The translations under genes and the position numbers were made by a program. Below the pieces are notes generated by a model. The model did not search any database, was not told the DNA's origin, and worked only from the letters and a program-made list of their open reading frames with translations. Of a stretch of 10,537 bases of DNA, positions 1-6,958 are shown in pieces. Position 1 is the stretch's first letter. The number at the start of each line of letters is the position of its first letter. The DNA is from Paraglomus occultum (Eukaryota; Glomeromycota; Glomeromycetes; Paraglomerales; Paraglomeraceae): positions 1 to 10,537 of the forward strand of contig CAJVPJ010001314.1 of NCBI GenBank assembly GCA_910592205.1. The letters are read 5' to 3'.

Positions 1-930
1 ACAATCTTTTTTTCTTATCGAAGGCACACCATGTTATGCCGACCAATTACTATTAAATAGAATAAGCCATTCAACTTTCTGAATCAATGGACAATCAATC
101 AGCTAGCAAATATCGGCATCAATGTCAGCATCCGAATTTGGGGAACTGAATTCTTAGCACGATGACACAAGTTTCTCAACCTGGTTTAAAGTTCAAGCAT
201 CCCGTAACTCGTCCCAATGTCTGTGCGATAATCTTGTGTTAGTATTGTGTGCTCCATATTAATATTGGGCGTTTTTCTCACGGACTTGTATTACAATGCA
301 CCGACTCCTTGTATTTTTGTGATGTTTCCAATTAGTGTATCAATAATTTTTCCATTGGGCCGTGTACTGCCACGGTGAATAGTAGGGGGTTTTGAGTCTT
401 CTGAGCGTACTCATGGCAACTGTTTACTCATGCCAAAGACTTTGCTTCTGCCCAGAGATTTTTATCGAAAATATCCGATTTAGACATTCGAATTTTTCTC
501 ATCCACCATAATACTGCTTCTAATTCGTTAGCTCTGTGTTTATTCAAAACCAGAAGTTTATGTCAGATGTTTGACTACTAAGGATTGAGATAAAAATAAT
601 GTAATAGTAATGATTGTAAAGCAACACATAACACATCAGATAAGCTTAGCAGCAGTATTTTCGGATTGCTGTTGAAGTTACTTGTTCAATCTGGATGAAA
701 GGATTCTTACGAAAAGATGTACAATTAACGTCAACTCTGGTTTTTGCAAAAACTTACCCTTCTATCGCCAACTTTTACTCTTTGTCCTACCCAAAGTTTA
801 TAAGTGTCCCTTTTCGCATAATAACGTGGACAGAAGCAGTTATAAAACGACTGTCTTGTCGACATTTTCTTGCTCAATCCCATCGGAAGAAAATAATAAT
901 TTACTTGATAACAATAAGTTGTTTAGGTTT
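1..930. other. No supported gene; overlapping chance reading frames
   Basis: I see no recognisable gene here. Two plus-strand frames are open over about 682-952 in different registers. Each encodes about 85 residues without a recognisable motif, and both being open at once argues against either being real. A 20-codon ORF at 87-149 also lacks support. One oddity is that the 15-base string around 789-803 (tacccaaagtttata) recurs near 4969-4983. Both places read Y-P-K-F-I in one frame, which may be coincidence. Confidence 0.5.
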
Positions 931-951
931 AATGTCTAACGATAGACATTA
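930..951. other. Tight 9-bp hairpin with 4-base loop
   Basis: Positions 931-938 (aatgtcta) pair perfectly with 943-950 (tagacatt) around the loop acga, and 930/951 add a T-A pair. It lies in otherwise unannotated DNA at the end of two chance reading frames. No T-run follows, so it is not a typical terminator. The structure is seen directly; any role is unknown. Confidence 0.6.
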
Positions 952-1105
952 GGTCGTGAATAGAAAGCCTGACGCGCTAAATCTCCAGAAATATATGTAC
1001 AAGTTTCAAGCAAGATAGCGAAGCTACGAGTTTTGTTTTTCACAAACAATTTTTCTGTGAATGTTTCCATTGTCCGGCCAGTTTACGACAATAGTACTCT
1101 TGGAA

Positions 1106-1291
1106 TTATCGAGACAAATGAAGTACACCGTTCAATGAGAATATAACAGTTTGTGCCGCAAGAAAAAACGTTACCATCCAACGCTGGTAAATACGATTGC
1201 CTGAGAACAGGAGCAACTGATAAATCTATTACTTACAGTTGGCTGGCACCATAATAGCGAACACGTCTATTACATTGTTCATTTGTGTCAT
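1106..1291 (-). CDS. Candidate two-exon small membrane protein, unrecognised
   Basis: A minus-strand ATG at 1291 opens a frame (1291-1237) starting MTQMNNVIDVFAIMVPAN. It ends at a GTAAGT donor (GT at 1236-1235). A CTCAG acceptor lies at 1202-1201. Joining 1237 to 1200 keeps the frame open to TAA at 1108-1106, giving 49 residues. The second exon contains a hydrophobic stretch, MVTFFLAAQTVIFSLNGVL, long enough for one membrane helix. The donor and acceptor are good and phase-compatible. The intron would be only 36 nt, shorter than most fungi use. The family is not recognised. A chance open frame is the main alternative. Confidence 0.25.
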
Positions 1292-1359
1292 ATCCACCCG
1301 TCAAATATAAAGTTTTTCACTGTCATAGACACTAATGTAATATTCTGCTTCAAATAACA

Positions 1360-1434
1360 ATGGGAGCAGAAAAACTAGCAAATGGTGAAGCTATTGGCGA
1401 CGAATTAGAAAAAGGTACCAAGACAATTTATTGA
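1360..1434 (+). CDS. Possible first exon or 24-aa micro-ORF
   Basis: The ATG at 1360 sits in a favourable eukaryotic context (A at -3, G at +4). It reads MGAEKLANGEAIGDELEKG with protein-like charged composition, then TKTIY and TGA at 1432. The GGTACC after codon 18 contains a GT that could act as a weak splice donor, so this may be the 5' end of a spliced gene. An AT-rich stretch (aaatataaag, near 1304) lies upstream at about the distance of a fungal promoter element. No family is recognised and no downstream exon could be joined with confidence. Confidence 0.2.
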   Translation: MGAEKLANGEAIGDELEKGTKTIY

Positions 1435-1540
1435 TTATAATTTTTATTCCCCCAATTATGCGGGTGCTTATTATCCGCAAAGAATACATAATGGATAGAT
1501 GCTAGCACTTTTGAAACGATCGAAAATGGGATAAAAAAAT

Positions 1541-1762
1541 GCGGAAAGAAAGCTTGGCCGATATTAACATAGACTTCGATGTGAACAAAATAAAGAAGAT
1601 GATAGCGGTGCTGATACACTGTGTAGAGAAATAGTTAACGAAAACTGGTGAAAACGGAACATAGGAACGTGATTTCGCCAGTAATAATGTGGGAGATGTA
1701 ATTATAATTACTGTTAATACGAGAACTTTGGGTTGGAAAATTAATTAAAGGGTACTTGGATG
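1541..1762. repeat. Diverged tandem duplication, copy 1
   Basis: This segment aligns along its whole length with 1824-2027. Shared landmarks in the same order are gcgg...aaagcttgg, atagacttcgatgtgaa, taaagaag, the ctgatac block, a gaac...acg block, gagaacttt, gggttggaaaa, ttaaaggg and acttggatg. Identity by eye is roughly 75-80% with small indels, so the duplication is old. The plus strand reads N-I-D-F-D-V-N-K in one frame in this copy. The minus strand is open over 1428-1619. Neither frame gives a recognisable protein. Confidence 0.75.
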
Positions 1763-1823
1763 AGATGTTTATATATTAAATGATAAGATAAGATACAATG
1801 AGGTGGAAGAACAGAAGAAAGAA

Positions 1824-2027
1824 GCGGAAAAAAAAGCTTGGTTGATATAGACTTCGATGTGAATAAGGTAAAGAAGAAGATGGTAGTGGTACTGATACGC
1901 GCTTGTAGGAGAAAGAATAGAGGATAGGATGATTGATAAAATGGAACATACGAACGTATTTTCGTCGGTAATTACTGTAATATGAGAACTTTATGGGTTG
2001 GAAAATCAATTAAAGGGCACTTGGATG
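1824..2027. repeat. Diverged tandem duplication, copy 2
   Basis: This is the second copy of the 1541-1762 unit, in direct orientation, with starts about 283 bp apart. It is slightly shorter, mainly because of small deletions in the second half. The D-I-D-F-D-V-N-K plus-strand reading is kept. On the minus strand a Y-Q-x-x-Y-H-L-L...H-I-E-V-Y reading is kept, with in-frame 3-base indels between the copies. The stretch between the copies (1763-1823) contains a gataagataagata run. Confidence 0.75.
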
Positions 2028-3005
2028 GTTAAAACAAGCCGCTGATGATAACACCTTAACAAAGTTTTGGTCAAGAAATGCCGTCCGGCTTTCTAGAAAC
2101 CAGAAACAATCCGTTCCCGCGACCGCGCAAATCAATTGGACAATCTTGTGTCAACCACCGTTACTTAACAAATCGACCAAACCATCATTCACTGTATTAT
2201 AATGTGATATGATATTAATAATCTATCGCGGACTATTAACGAAAGGTATTAATCTTTTAATAACAAGCAGAATATCAATGAAAAGAGATGTTATTCATTA
2301 CATTTCATAGTTTTGCAGGAAAAGTAGAACTGTGATTATAGCATACTGACGCACTGTCACCGAACCCCTCATGCTCATTCAATATCTATGATAAACAACA
2401 GCAAAGGCTGATAATATCAAAATAAAAAAATCCATATGCACTAAGTGAATACAACGCATATGATATACTTCCGACATTGATCCGCACTTCTGGTGTGATG
2501 CATCTTTGCGATAGCGACTGAGAAAAACACTTTGCTGGTGTTGGCTTTCCCTCAATGCGCTCTCTCGTCTGTTTTCTTTCTAAACACCTGTCGAAACAGC
2601 GATCCGTGTGTTGTCTTGCGTACGTACTTAAAAGCGGGACGCGACGGAATGACTGATCAGGCAGAGCAAAGCTTTAACTGCGAACGTAGGTAAATACGGC
2701 TCCACTCGTAATTTCCGCCACCACCTAACTCTCCAACTCCACATTACGTTCAGCCTCAACGTTAAGATTGTGTTACTTTGTTGAATGCAGGAAGCCTAGA
2801 CAGAATCAAAAACATTAAGGCATGACAATCCCTTCCCTAGACCTTTTTCTCTTGATCTTCTGAATCCATAAATCTCAACGTATCCAAAGCTCTTTATTCA
2901 ATGCTCTATTATCTTTCATCCGGGGTACCATTTGATTCGGTATTGTATAAGAAATAACTGCAACACATCACGATATCTCAACGTGTTAGCCAAAAAACAC
3001 TGGCT
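2028..3005. other. Gene-poor stretch with a weak spliced micro-ORF (2649-2818)
   Basis: No gene is supported. A plus-strand ATG at 2649 reads MTDQAEQSFNCER and meets a GTAAAT donor at 2690. An acceptor (ttgaatgcag, ending 2790) restores the frame for RKPRQNQKH and TAA at 2816, giving only 22 residues. A 47-codon minus-strand frame beginning near 2158 (HKIVQLICAVAGTD...) ends at 2017 next to the duplication boundary. Both are within chance expectation. Confidence 0.3.
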
Positions 3006-3116
3006 TTAATCAGGAAATAATTGGCGTTCAGGAGTTCTTCGCTTTTTCTTGGAAATTGCGTCTACGATCATACCGAGACCATATGGGTACAACACATTAA
3101 TCGCGTGGTGAGTATA
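3006..3116 (-). CDS. Candidate terminal exon, unrecognised protein
   Basis: A minus-strand AG at 3118-3117 (cgtcgtatag) is followed by a 36-codon frame ending at TAA 3008-3006. It includes INVLYPYGLGMIVDAIS and then a basic tail KKKRRTPERQLFPD. The composition (hydrophobic segment, then a Lys/Arg cluster, then Pro/Glu) is protein-like, and an in-frame TAG overlaps the AG exactly as expected at an intron edge. No family is recognised. It lies about 250 bp downstream of another minus-strand coding-like segment (3369-3561) and could belong to the same gene. A chance ORF remains possible. Confidence 0.25.
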   Translation of the reverse strand, partial: YTHHAINVLYPYGLGMIVDAISKKKRRTPERQLFPD

Positions 3117-3368
3117 CTATACGACGAACGTAAAATATAATATGTAACATAAACTTATTAATAAATACCAATTATAATCTTAAGGATGTCAACTTTTCAA
3201 TATTCTCCAGAATATCATCTCTGGACTATATGAGGCAATACATTCTTGCGACTAAACAAAAATAGCAAATTAGTAATACAGGTAAATAATGTCAACATCA
3301 TGTAATTCCCACCTTACTTTAATACACACGCCTTTAGCCTCGTGAAGTCTCCCCGTTCCGGTGTAAAA

Positions 3369-3561
3369 TTAAGTCATCCAATGCAATGTTCTAAAGAATT
3401 CGTGTGCTTTCTGATATGCCCGCGCTCTTTCATCATAATCATCCTTTCAGTATAACTTCTATTTGTTTGATGTTCTGGACTTCTTCAGGTGATAATGTCC
3501 CCGTTGATACTTGTTGGTAGGGTGATTGCTGAAACGCAGCGCTACCAAAATCTGTTGTCAT
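3369..3561 (-). pseudogene. Candidate coding segment split by a one-base frameshift, unrecognised
   Basis: An ATG at 3561 reads MTTDFGSAAFQQSPYQQVST and continues GTLSPEEVQNIKQIEVILK before TGA at 3441-3439. If one G is ignored at the AAAGG near 3443-3444, the frame continues DDYDERARAYQKAHEFF and ends RTLHWMT, TAA at 3371-3369. The two halves make a coherent helical, charged sequence of about 63 residues. It begins only about 65 bp beyond the ABC relic on the same strand but does not match the C-terminus of an ABC ATPase. An ABC-like reading (ERGHIRK in a third frame) was considered and judged weaker. No family is recognised. Confidence 0.25.
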
Positions 3562-3626
3562 CTGCCGGGTTGGATTGAACGGGTATCACGTAAAGATCAT
3601 GTGCATCGTTATTCTTCTTCCCTTAC

Positions 3627-4291
3627 CGATTATCGATGTGGTTGCAGTATCTGGAGTAGTGACTTCTGTACGTGTCTTTCTGTACTAGTATCAAGTGCCG
3701 ACGTCGCTTCGTCAAGTAATATTAATTGAAGATGCTAGTGTAGAAGCACACAAACACAGATTATTATTGCAAGTTAGGCTCGATGTTTCATTAAATAGAT
3801 AATTACCTTTACCGATCACCTAAGAATAAAAGATCAAAAACATTCCCTATTAAAAAGAGATGTTACTTTTCAAAGATTGAATAGAATCATCGGGCTATGC
3901 TTACTAATCCCTATAATCATATCTCTATTCGCTTACCTTGCCTCCTCCTGATGGACCACTAATAGCAACGGTATGTCCGCTTGGTACTCTAAACGACACA
4001 TTTTTCAAGATCGGGATTCTATCATCATATTGCGAAACTAACATTTTGGAACCCTATTTCTCTTTCTCCAATTTCCAGCGGCTTAGCGCTTGGCGGGTCT
4101 TCTATTTCCAACGGCTCATGCATTAAATCCGGCATCTTTTCCATATCCACGAGGGTTTTTTGAATTGTTTTGTAGTTAATTGCCAAATCGTTCAATGGTT
4201 GGTATAGTTGGAGAATGTATACAAAATACATTACAAAGTCACCGACGGTTCTCTATCCTTGAGTAACTTGATAAGCAAGCAGGCCAATACG
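3627..4291 (-). pseudogene. ABC half-transporter relic, HMT1/ABCB6/ATM1 type
   Basis: This is a decayed ABC exporter. Relatives are membrane half-transporters of mitochondria or vacuoles that move glutathione- or phytochelatin-linked metal or Fe-S precursors. The first piece (4291-3937) has the end of the membrane domain: RIGLLAYQVTQG, a stop, RTVGDFVMYFVYILQLYQPL. It continues with the linker (VDMEKMPDLM, AKPLEIG), QNVSFA, YDDRIPILKNVSF and a Walker A reading GPSGGGK, ending exactly at a GTAAGC donor. The second piece (3734-3627) follows an AG and has LILLDEATSALDTSTER, the Walker B and D-loop. Roughly 110-130 residues between them are absent, including the Q-loop and LSGGQ signature. Damage includes TAG at 4255-4253 where Gln is expected, an extra base near 4030, and a frameshift before T-S-I-I near 3630. 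The His-loop (AHRLST) cannot be found with confidence. The family call is firm; the subtype is less so. Confidence 0.85.
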
Positions 4292-4682
4292 ATTCGTTTA
4301 ATTCCATTAGCATTCGGTCCATCCACATATAGCACACAACCCTTCGCCCGAGACGCACTCACCACGCAAACAAATCGCTAAATTCAATGCTAATGTTACG
4401 GCAATTACATTGCTCGTTTATGCCAATACTCTCATGTAATTTCAAATGTAACTGGCGGTCAGTGACTTTGGAGACGGCACTGTTTGTTTAAATGGATAAA
4501 ACGTAAAGTTCAATAAGTTGATTCGATGGGTGAGGCTTAATAACGTAACATTACTTACATAAATAACGCGCAAAGATCCAGTCTTTGCCAGAACAACAGA
4601 CCTGTCGTTGAGTATATTAGTTTATTAAATCGAAAACTTTTGTAAGTGCGCAACACGCTGTCATAAATATAAAGGAATCGGC
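4292..4682. other. No supported gene; possible upstream remnants of the ABC relic
   Basis: The minus strand here should encode the earlier membrane helices of the ABC transporter, but I cannot align it. A GTGAGT donor-like site lies at 4363-4358. Several minus frames of 35-60 codons are open, for example one reaching TGA near 4444 with VLAKTGSLRVIYVSNV. None matches known ABC membrane-domain motifs, so the 5' part of that gene appears lost or unrecognisable. Confidence 0.4.
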
Positions 4683-4820
4683 ATGTTACACGGCGAAGAT
4701 TTCTATTTCGCGATAATCAATTACGCGTGCGGAATGTCTAATGCTATCTACCAATCTTTAATATTAATGGGTATCCGTCTGACGATTGTACTAAGTATTA
4801 TCACGCTGACCACATATTGA
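4683..4820 (+). CDS. Candidate short membrane-protein fragment, unrecognised
   Basis: The ATG at 4683 opens a 45-residue frame to TGA at 4818. It starts MLHGEDFYFAIINYACG and continues SNAIYQSLILMGIRLTIVL. The middle and end are hydrophobic enough for one or two membrane helices. The small-residue G-M-S-N-A-I-Y-Q pattern faintly resembles transporter helices of the major facilitator superfamily, but this is only an impression. The frame is open upstream for another 18 codons without an ATG. Codon usage is mixed and its length is within chance expectation. Confidence 0.2.
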   Translation: MLHGEDFYFAIINYACGMSNAIYQSLILMGIRLTIVLSIITLTTY

Positions 4821-5032
4821 TTCAATTCATACTAGAATATACAGTGCGAAAAATCGGCCGATAAAAATTTCTCTTCCTGTTCTGAATTTAGTGAGAATAT
4901 TTCGACGCGACATAGGCTAATGAGAGAAAGAAAATTAGCTTGAACTTTTGGACCGAGCAATATTACCCAAAGTTTATACCCATTTGCTTTGACAGTGTTG
5001 TTGCAATCATCTGACTGCTGGTTCGCTTTCAG

Positions 5033-5134
5033 ATAAAACTAGAAGAATGCGAAATATTCGATAGTATACAGTACGACTTTATTGTCGAACAAATATTTTG
5101 TCATTGTCGCCCGCTCAGTTCTGATCAGTCATAG
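5033..5134 (+). CDS. Weak candidate terminal exon
   Basis: A good acceptor (ggttcgctttcag, AG at 5031-5032) is followed by 33 sense codons and TAG at 5132. It reads IKLEECEIFDSIQYDFIVEQ and then IFCHCRPLSSDQS. On the opposite strand, 5205-5115 also follows an AG and reads FALGRALVECSKGAV, an in-frame TAG, then ALSDDIRAMTDQN and TGA. At most one strand is coding. Neither is recognised. Confidence 0.15.
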   Translation: MKLEECEIFDSIQYDFIVEQIFCHCRPLSSDQS

Positions 5135-5279
5135 CCCTTATGTCGTCCGATAACGCCTAAACAGCTCCCTTCGAACACTCAACCAATGCTCTCCCAAGTG
5201 CAAACCTATAATCGTTCCTCGATCAAAGTCGGGTAATACGATGCGAAATTAGAATACAATATGAAACATCGATTCTTAA

Positions 5280-5397
5280 AAATTTCGCCATGACATAAAT
5301 ACTCAATTATAATATTATAATACAAATATTATTATACCAATAAATTTATTTATATTTTAACCTCTATCGCTATATACTTGTGTGGGATAAGTTCCGA
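5280..5397. other. Extreme AT-rich tract
   Basis: Positions about 5296-5361 are almost pure A/T with short internal palindromic runs (aatattataat, aaatattatt, aataaatttattt). The tract directly abuts the GC-rich structured island that follows, giving a sharp composition switch. It contains no coding signal I can support. Confidence 0.6.
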
Positions 5398-5542
5398 GAG
5401 GACCTCAAAAAGTCTTTTGACTGGAGGTCCCCCCCGTTTCCCCACAAGCCTCCCCGAGGCCCCCCAACACGCCTGTACATGATCCACGCGTTGTTGCAGC
5501 GTGGATCCGTTTGTGGTTTTTTTTTTTGAGCAAATTTTGCTC
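5398..5542. other. GC-rich structured island with G-quadruplex motif and nested hairpins
   Basis: Several structures are stacked within about 145 bp. An inverted repeat GGACCTC...GAGGTCC spans 5400-5430. C-runs at 5429-5435 (7), 5440-5443 (4), 5452-5455 (4) and 5460-5465 (6) put four G-tracts on the minus strand. GCCTC/GAGGC form a small hairpin over about 5448-5460. A perfect 9-bp stem gatccacgc (5481-5489) pairs with gcgtggatc (5499-5507). A run of eleven T follows (5517-5527), then gagcaaa/tttgctc (5528-5542). A hairpin followed by a T-run on the plus strand could end an RNA polymerase III transcript, but no A/B box is visible. A 95-codon minus frame (5637-5350) runs through the island without a recognisable domain. 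Confidence 0.6.
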
Positions 5543-5671
5543 GAGAATAAAAGGAAAGTCTGTTCATCGAAACTGTTGAGAGTTTGAATAGAGATAATGT
5601 TGTGAGTGAGCATGTTTGAAAATAACATCATAGTCAAAAGGCGCAGTATTAATAAAAATTATGGAACTTAC

Positions 5672-5771
5672 CAGTTGCTCACCACCTTTATTTAAAATTG
5701 GTGGAACATTCGGATATCATAATGATATCACTTCTTTTTAGCGGCTGTGCGGTTGTGCGGCCCGCAGCCAT
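5672..5771 (-). CDS. Candidate first exon, unrecognised
   Basis: An ATG at 5771 reads MAAGRTTAQPLKRSDIIMIS and then ECSTNFK before TAA at 5690-5688. A strong GTAAGT donor lies just after 5672. In another frame the sequence up to that donor reads PNVPPILNKGGEQL. A single frameshift within the gatatcat palindrome would join the two readings, so this could be a damaged 5' exon. The start codon lies in a small GC-rich patch (5747-5769). No family is recognised. Confidence 0.2.
5713..5729. other. 17-bp palindrome GATATCAT-A-ATGATATC
   Basis: The two 8-base arms are perfectly self-complementary around a single A. This shape suits a dimeric regulatory protein, but no promoter or regulated gene can be assigned. 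Chance is possible in AT-rich DNA. Confidence 0.5.
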
Positions 5772-5890
5772 ATCTTTCACCGAAAGAAAATTTATCTATA
5801 CGGAAAACAACGGTATATAAAGAAAACTGTTTCGTCAGCATAAATGTCTGTTGAAGCGTCCACTATCAAATGCTAGTATCTAACAACATA

Positions 5891-6026
5891 ATCGTTAGTC
5901 TCTGTAAAAATTCGTCACCGACTAACCTGTGGTGAAATGTCAACGCTTATCAATAAAAACAGTTGTATCATTCTTTAAAATGTTCTTTGGTTTTTCTGTC
6001 GTAAATAAGCGTTGTTAGTGAAATGT
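5891..6026. repeat. Cluster of short inverted and direct repeats
   Basis: gttagtc near 5894 is complementary to gactaac near 5920. caacgcttat (5941-5950) is perfectly complementary to ataagcgttg (6005-6014). The string gtgaaatgt occurs next to both outer arms, near 5932 and near 6018, in direct orientation. The arrangement could be a very small decayed inverted-repeat element of 100-135 bp. No coding sequence is inside it. Confidence 0.35.
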
Positions 6027-6319
6027 TACCAACAAACCAGCGATAAGTAGTAGCAAAGCTCATACTCACTGAGCTCTTGAGTGGGGGAAGAAGCAGCTCA
6101 GAATGCTAGGGTGCACGCCATTAACATTGAACAGTTTATATTTAATACAAGAGTTTACGGGTTCAATTCTCATTGGTTTTGCGTACCCTTTCACAGTTAT
6201 CGTTATGCAGAGAAGTTCGACATAGAAGTGTAAGTAATAGATATATACGTCATTTTCGACAATCCGGAATGAACAATAGTAATTTATTTGATCCCGGCTT
6301 ATACCGAAACATAGTACAC

Positions 6320-6374
6320 TAGTTCAATGGTTAGAGCACCCGGATGGTTGGAGGTTCAAGTCCTCCAATATCCA
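6320..6374 (+). pseudogene. Organelle-type tRNA relic lacking the anticodon arm
   Basis: The D arm is visible: stem gttc (6322-6325) with gagc (6334-6337) and loop aatggtta. The T arm is perfect: ggagg (6350-6354), loop ttcaagt, cctcc (6362-6366). It is followed by the 3' acceptor strand aatatcc and discriminator a (6367-6374). Only about a dozen bases (acccggatggtt) separate the two arms, so the anticodon stem-loop is missing. The matching 5' acceptor strand (expected ggatatt) is not present before 6320. The T-loop ttcaagt is typical of mitochondrial, plastid or bacterial tRNAs rather than nuclear ones. This suggests a fragment of organellar DNA in the nucleus. The amino-acid identity cannot be read. 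Confidence 0.75.
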
Positions 6375-6911
6375 TTGCGAATTTTCTAATTAAATGTTTC
6401 TGGAGATTATTGGTTAAGTCGTTATACTGTCTTCTTAGCTAGGATTGATATTAGAATCATCTTTGCGATGTGTGCAAACTTTTTTTCTACTATATGTATA
6501 CACATCTGCGTACAAAATTGACTAGTCTTTGCCCCTTTTTCATTCAACTATCCCGATTCTCATCCTCCGTCAATCCCACGGCGTACCCAAAATCACGAAT
6601 TCTTCAACTGACCGGGACATGCCATCAGGAACATCTATCAAAATAAATTGTTCGTAGAGATAATTGGTTAAAAAGGCACTTGAGTTTTTTGCGAGTGTTG
6701 GGAAACGATGATGCGAAGAAAGGATTGAGAATACTTTTGTGGAGAGAACTGCGGAATGTCAATCGTTAAATAGTGAAACACTAACAATATCAACAAACGT
6801 CAGCGGGAATCAAGAGGGACTGGTGAAGGGGAAATAGAGGTAAGTTAGGCAAGATATGGGGCAACGCGAGGAACAGTGGTGGAATGCTCATACCTTAGCA
6901 GTACAGTAACT
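6375..6911. other. No supported gene; one consensus 5' splice site
   Basis: A minus-strand frame (6758-6570) is open for 62 codons without an early ATG, and an overlapping plus frame (6494-6646) is open for 50; neither is recognised. A perfect consensus donor, GAG|GTAAGT, sits at 6837-6845 on the plus strand. The upstream open frame is short (about 21 codons) and unidentified. Confidence 0.3.
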
Positions 6912-6958
6912 TCAATAAACAAGTGTGTGCCGAATAAAGGCCTCAATAAACAAGTGTG
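6912..6958 (+). repeat. Direct repeat with three AATAAA motifs
   Basis: The 16-base string tcaataaacaagtgtg occurs at 6912-6927 and again, identical, at 6943-6958, a period of 31. Both copies contain AATAAA, and a third AATAAA lies between them (6933-6938). On the plus strand this resembles a cluster of polyadenylation signals, as in gene 3' ends or in the R/U5 part of a retrotransposon LTR. The second copy overlaps the stop codon of the minus-strand HMG frame. Confidence 0.65.

Noticed and set aside
2042-2085. Hammerhead-ribozyme-like core ctgatga at 2042 followed by gaaa.
   Set aside because: No convincing stem II or flanking stems I/III can be formed.
3500-3600. Possible degenerate AHRLST His-loop of the ABC ATPase (A-I-T-L-P-T or A-H-D-L-Y readings).
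   Set aside because: Two different frames give equally weak matches, so neither can be trusted.
3526-4126. Plus-strand ORFs at 3526-3729 and 3938-4126.
   Set aside because: They are shadows of the minus-strand ABC transporter sequence.
4330-4480. Retrotransposon-like reading (I-E-F-S-D-L-F-A-W) on the minus strand, similar to the region before reverse transcriptase in Ty3-type elements.
   Set aside because: Only a few residues agree, and no protease, reverse transcriptase or RNase H motif is nearby.
5342-5362. Match to the budding-yeast ARS consensus (atttatatttt).
   Set aside because: Expected by chance in such AT-rich DNA, and the motif is specific to yeasts.
6150-6180. Possible second tRNA or SINE: a B-box-like string ggttcaattct at 6160-6170.
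   Set aside because: The surrounding T stem has a mismatch and a wobble, the acceptor does not pair, and no A box lies at the right distance.
6570-6758. 62-codon minus-strand open frame with ILIDVPDGMSRSVEEF.
   Set aside because: It has no upstream ATG, splice support or recognised family, and frames of this length are expected by chance here.
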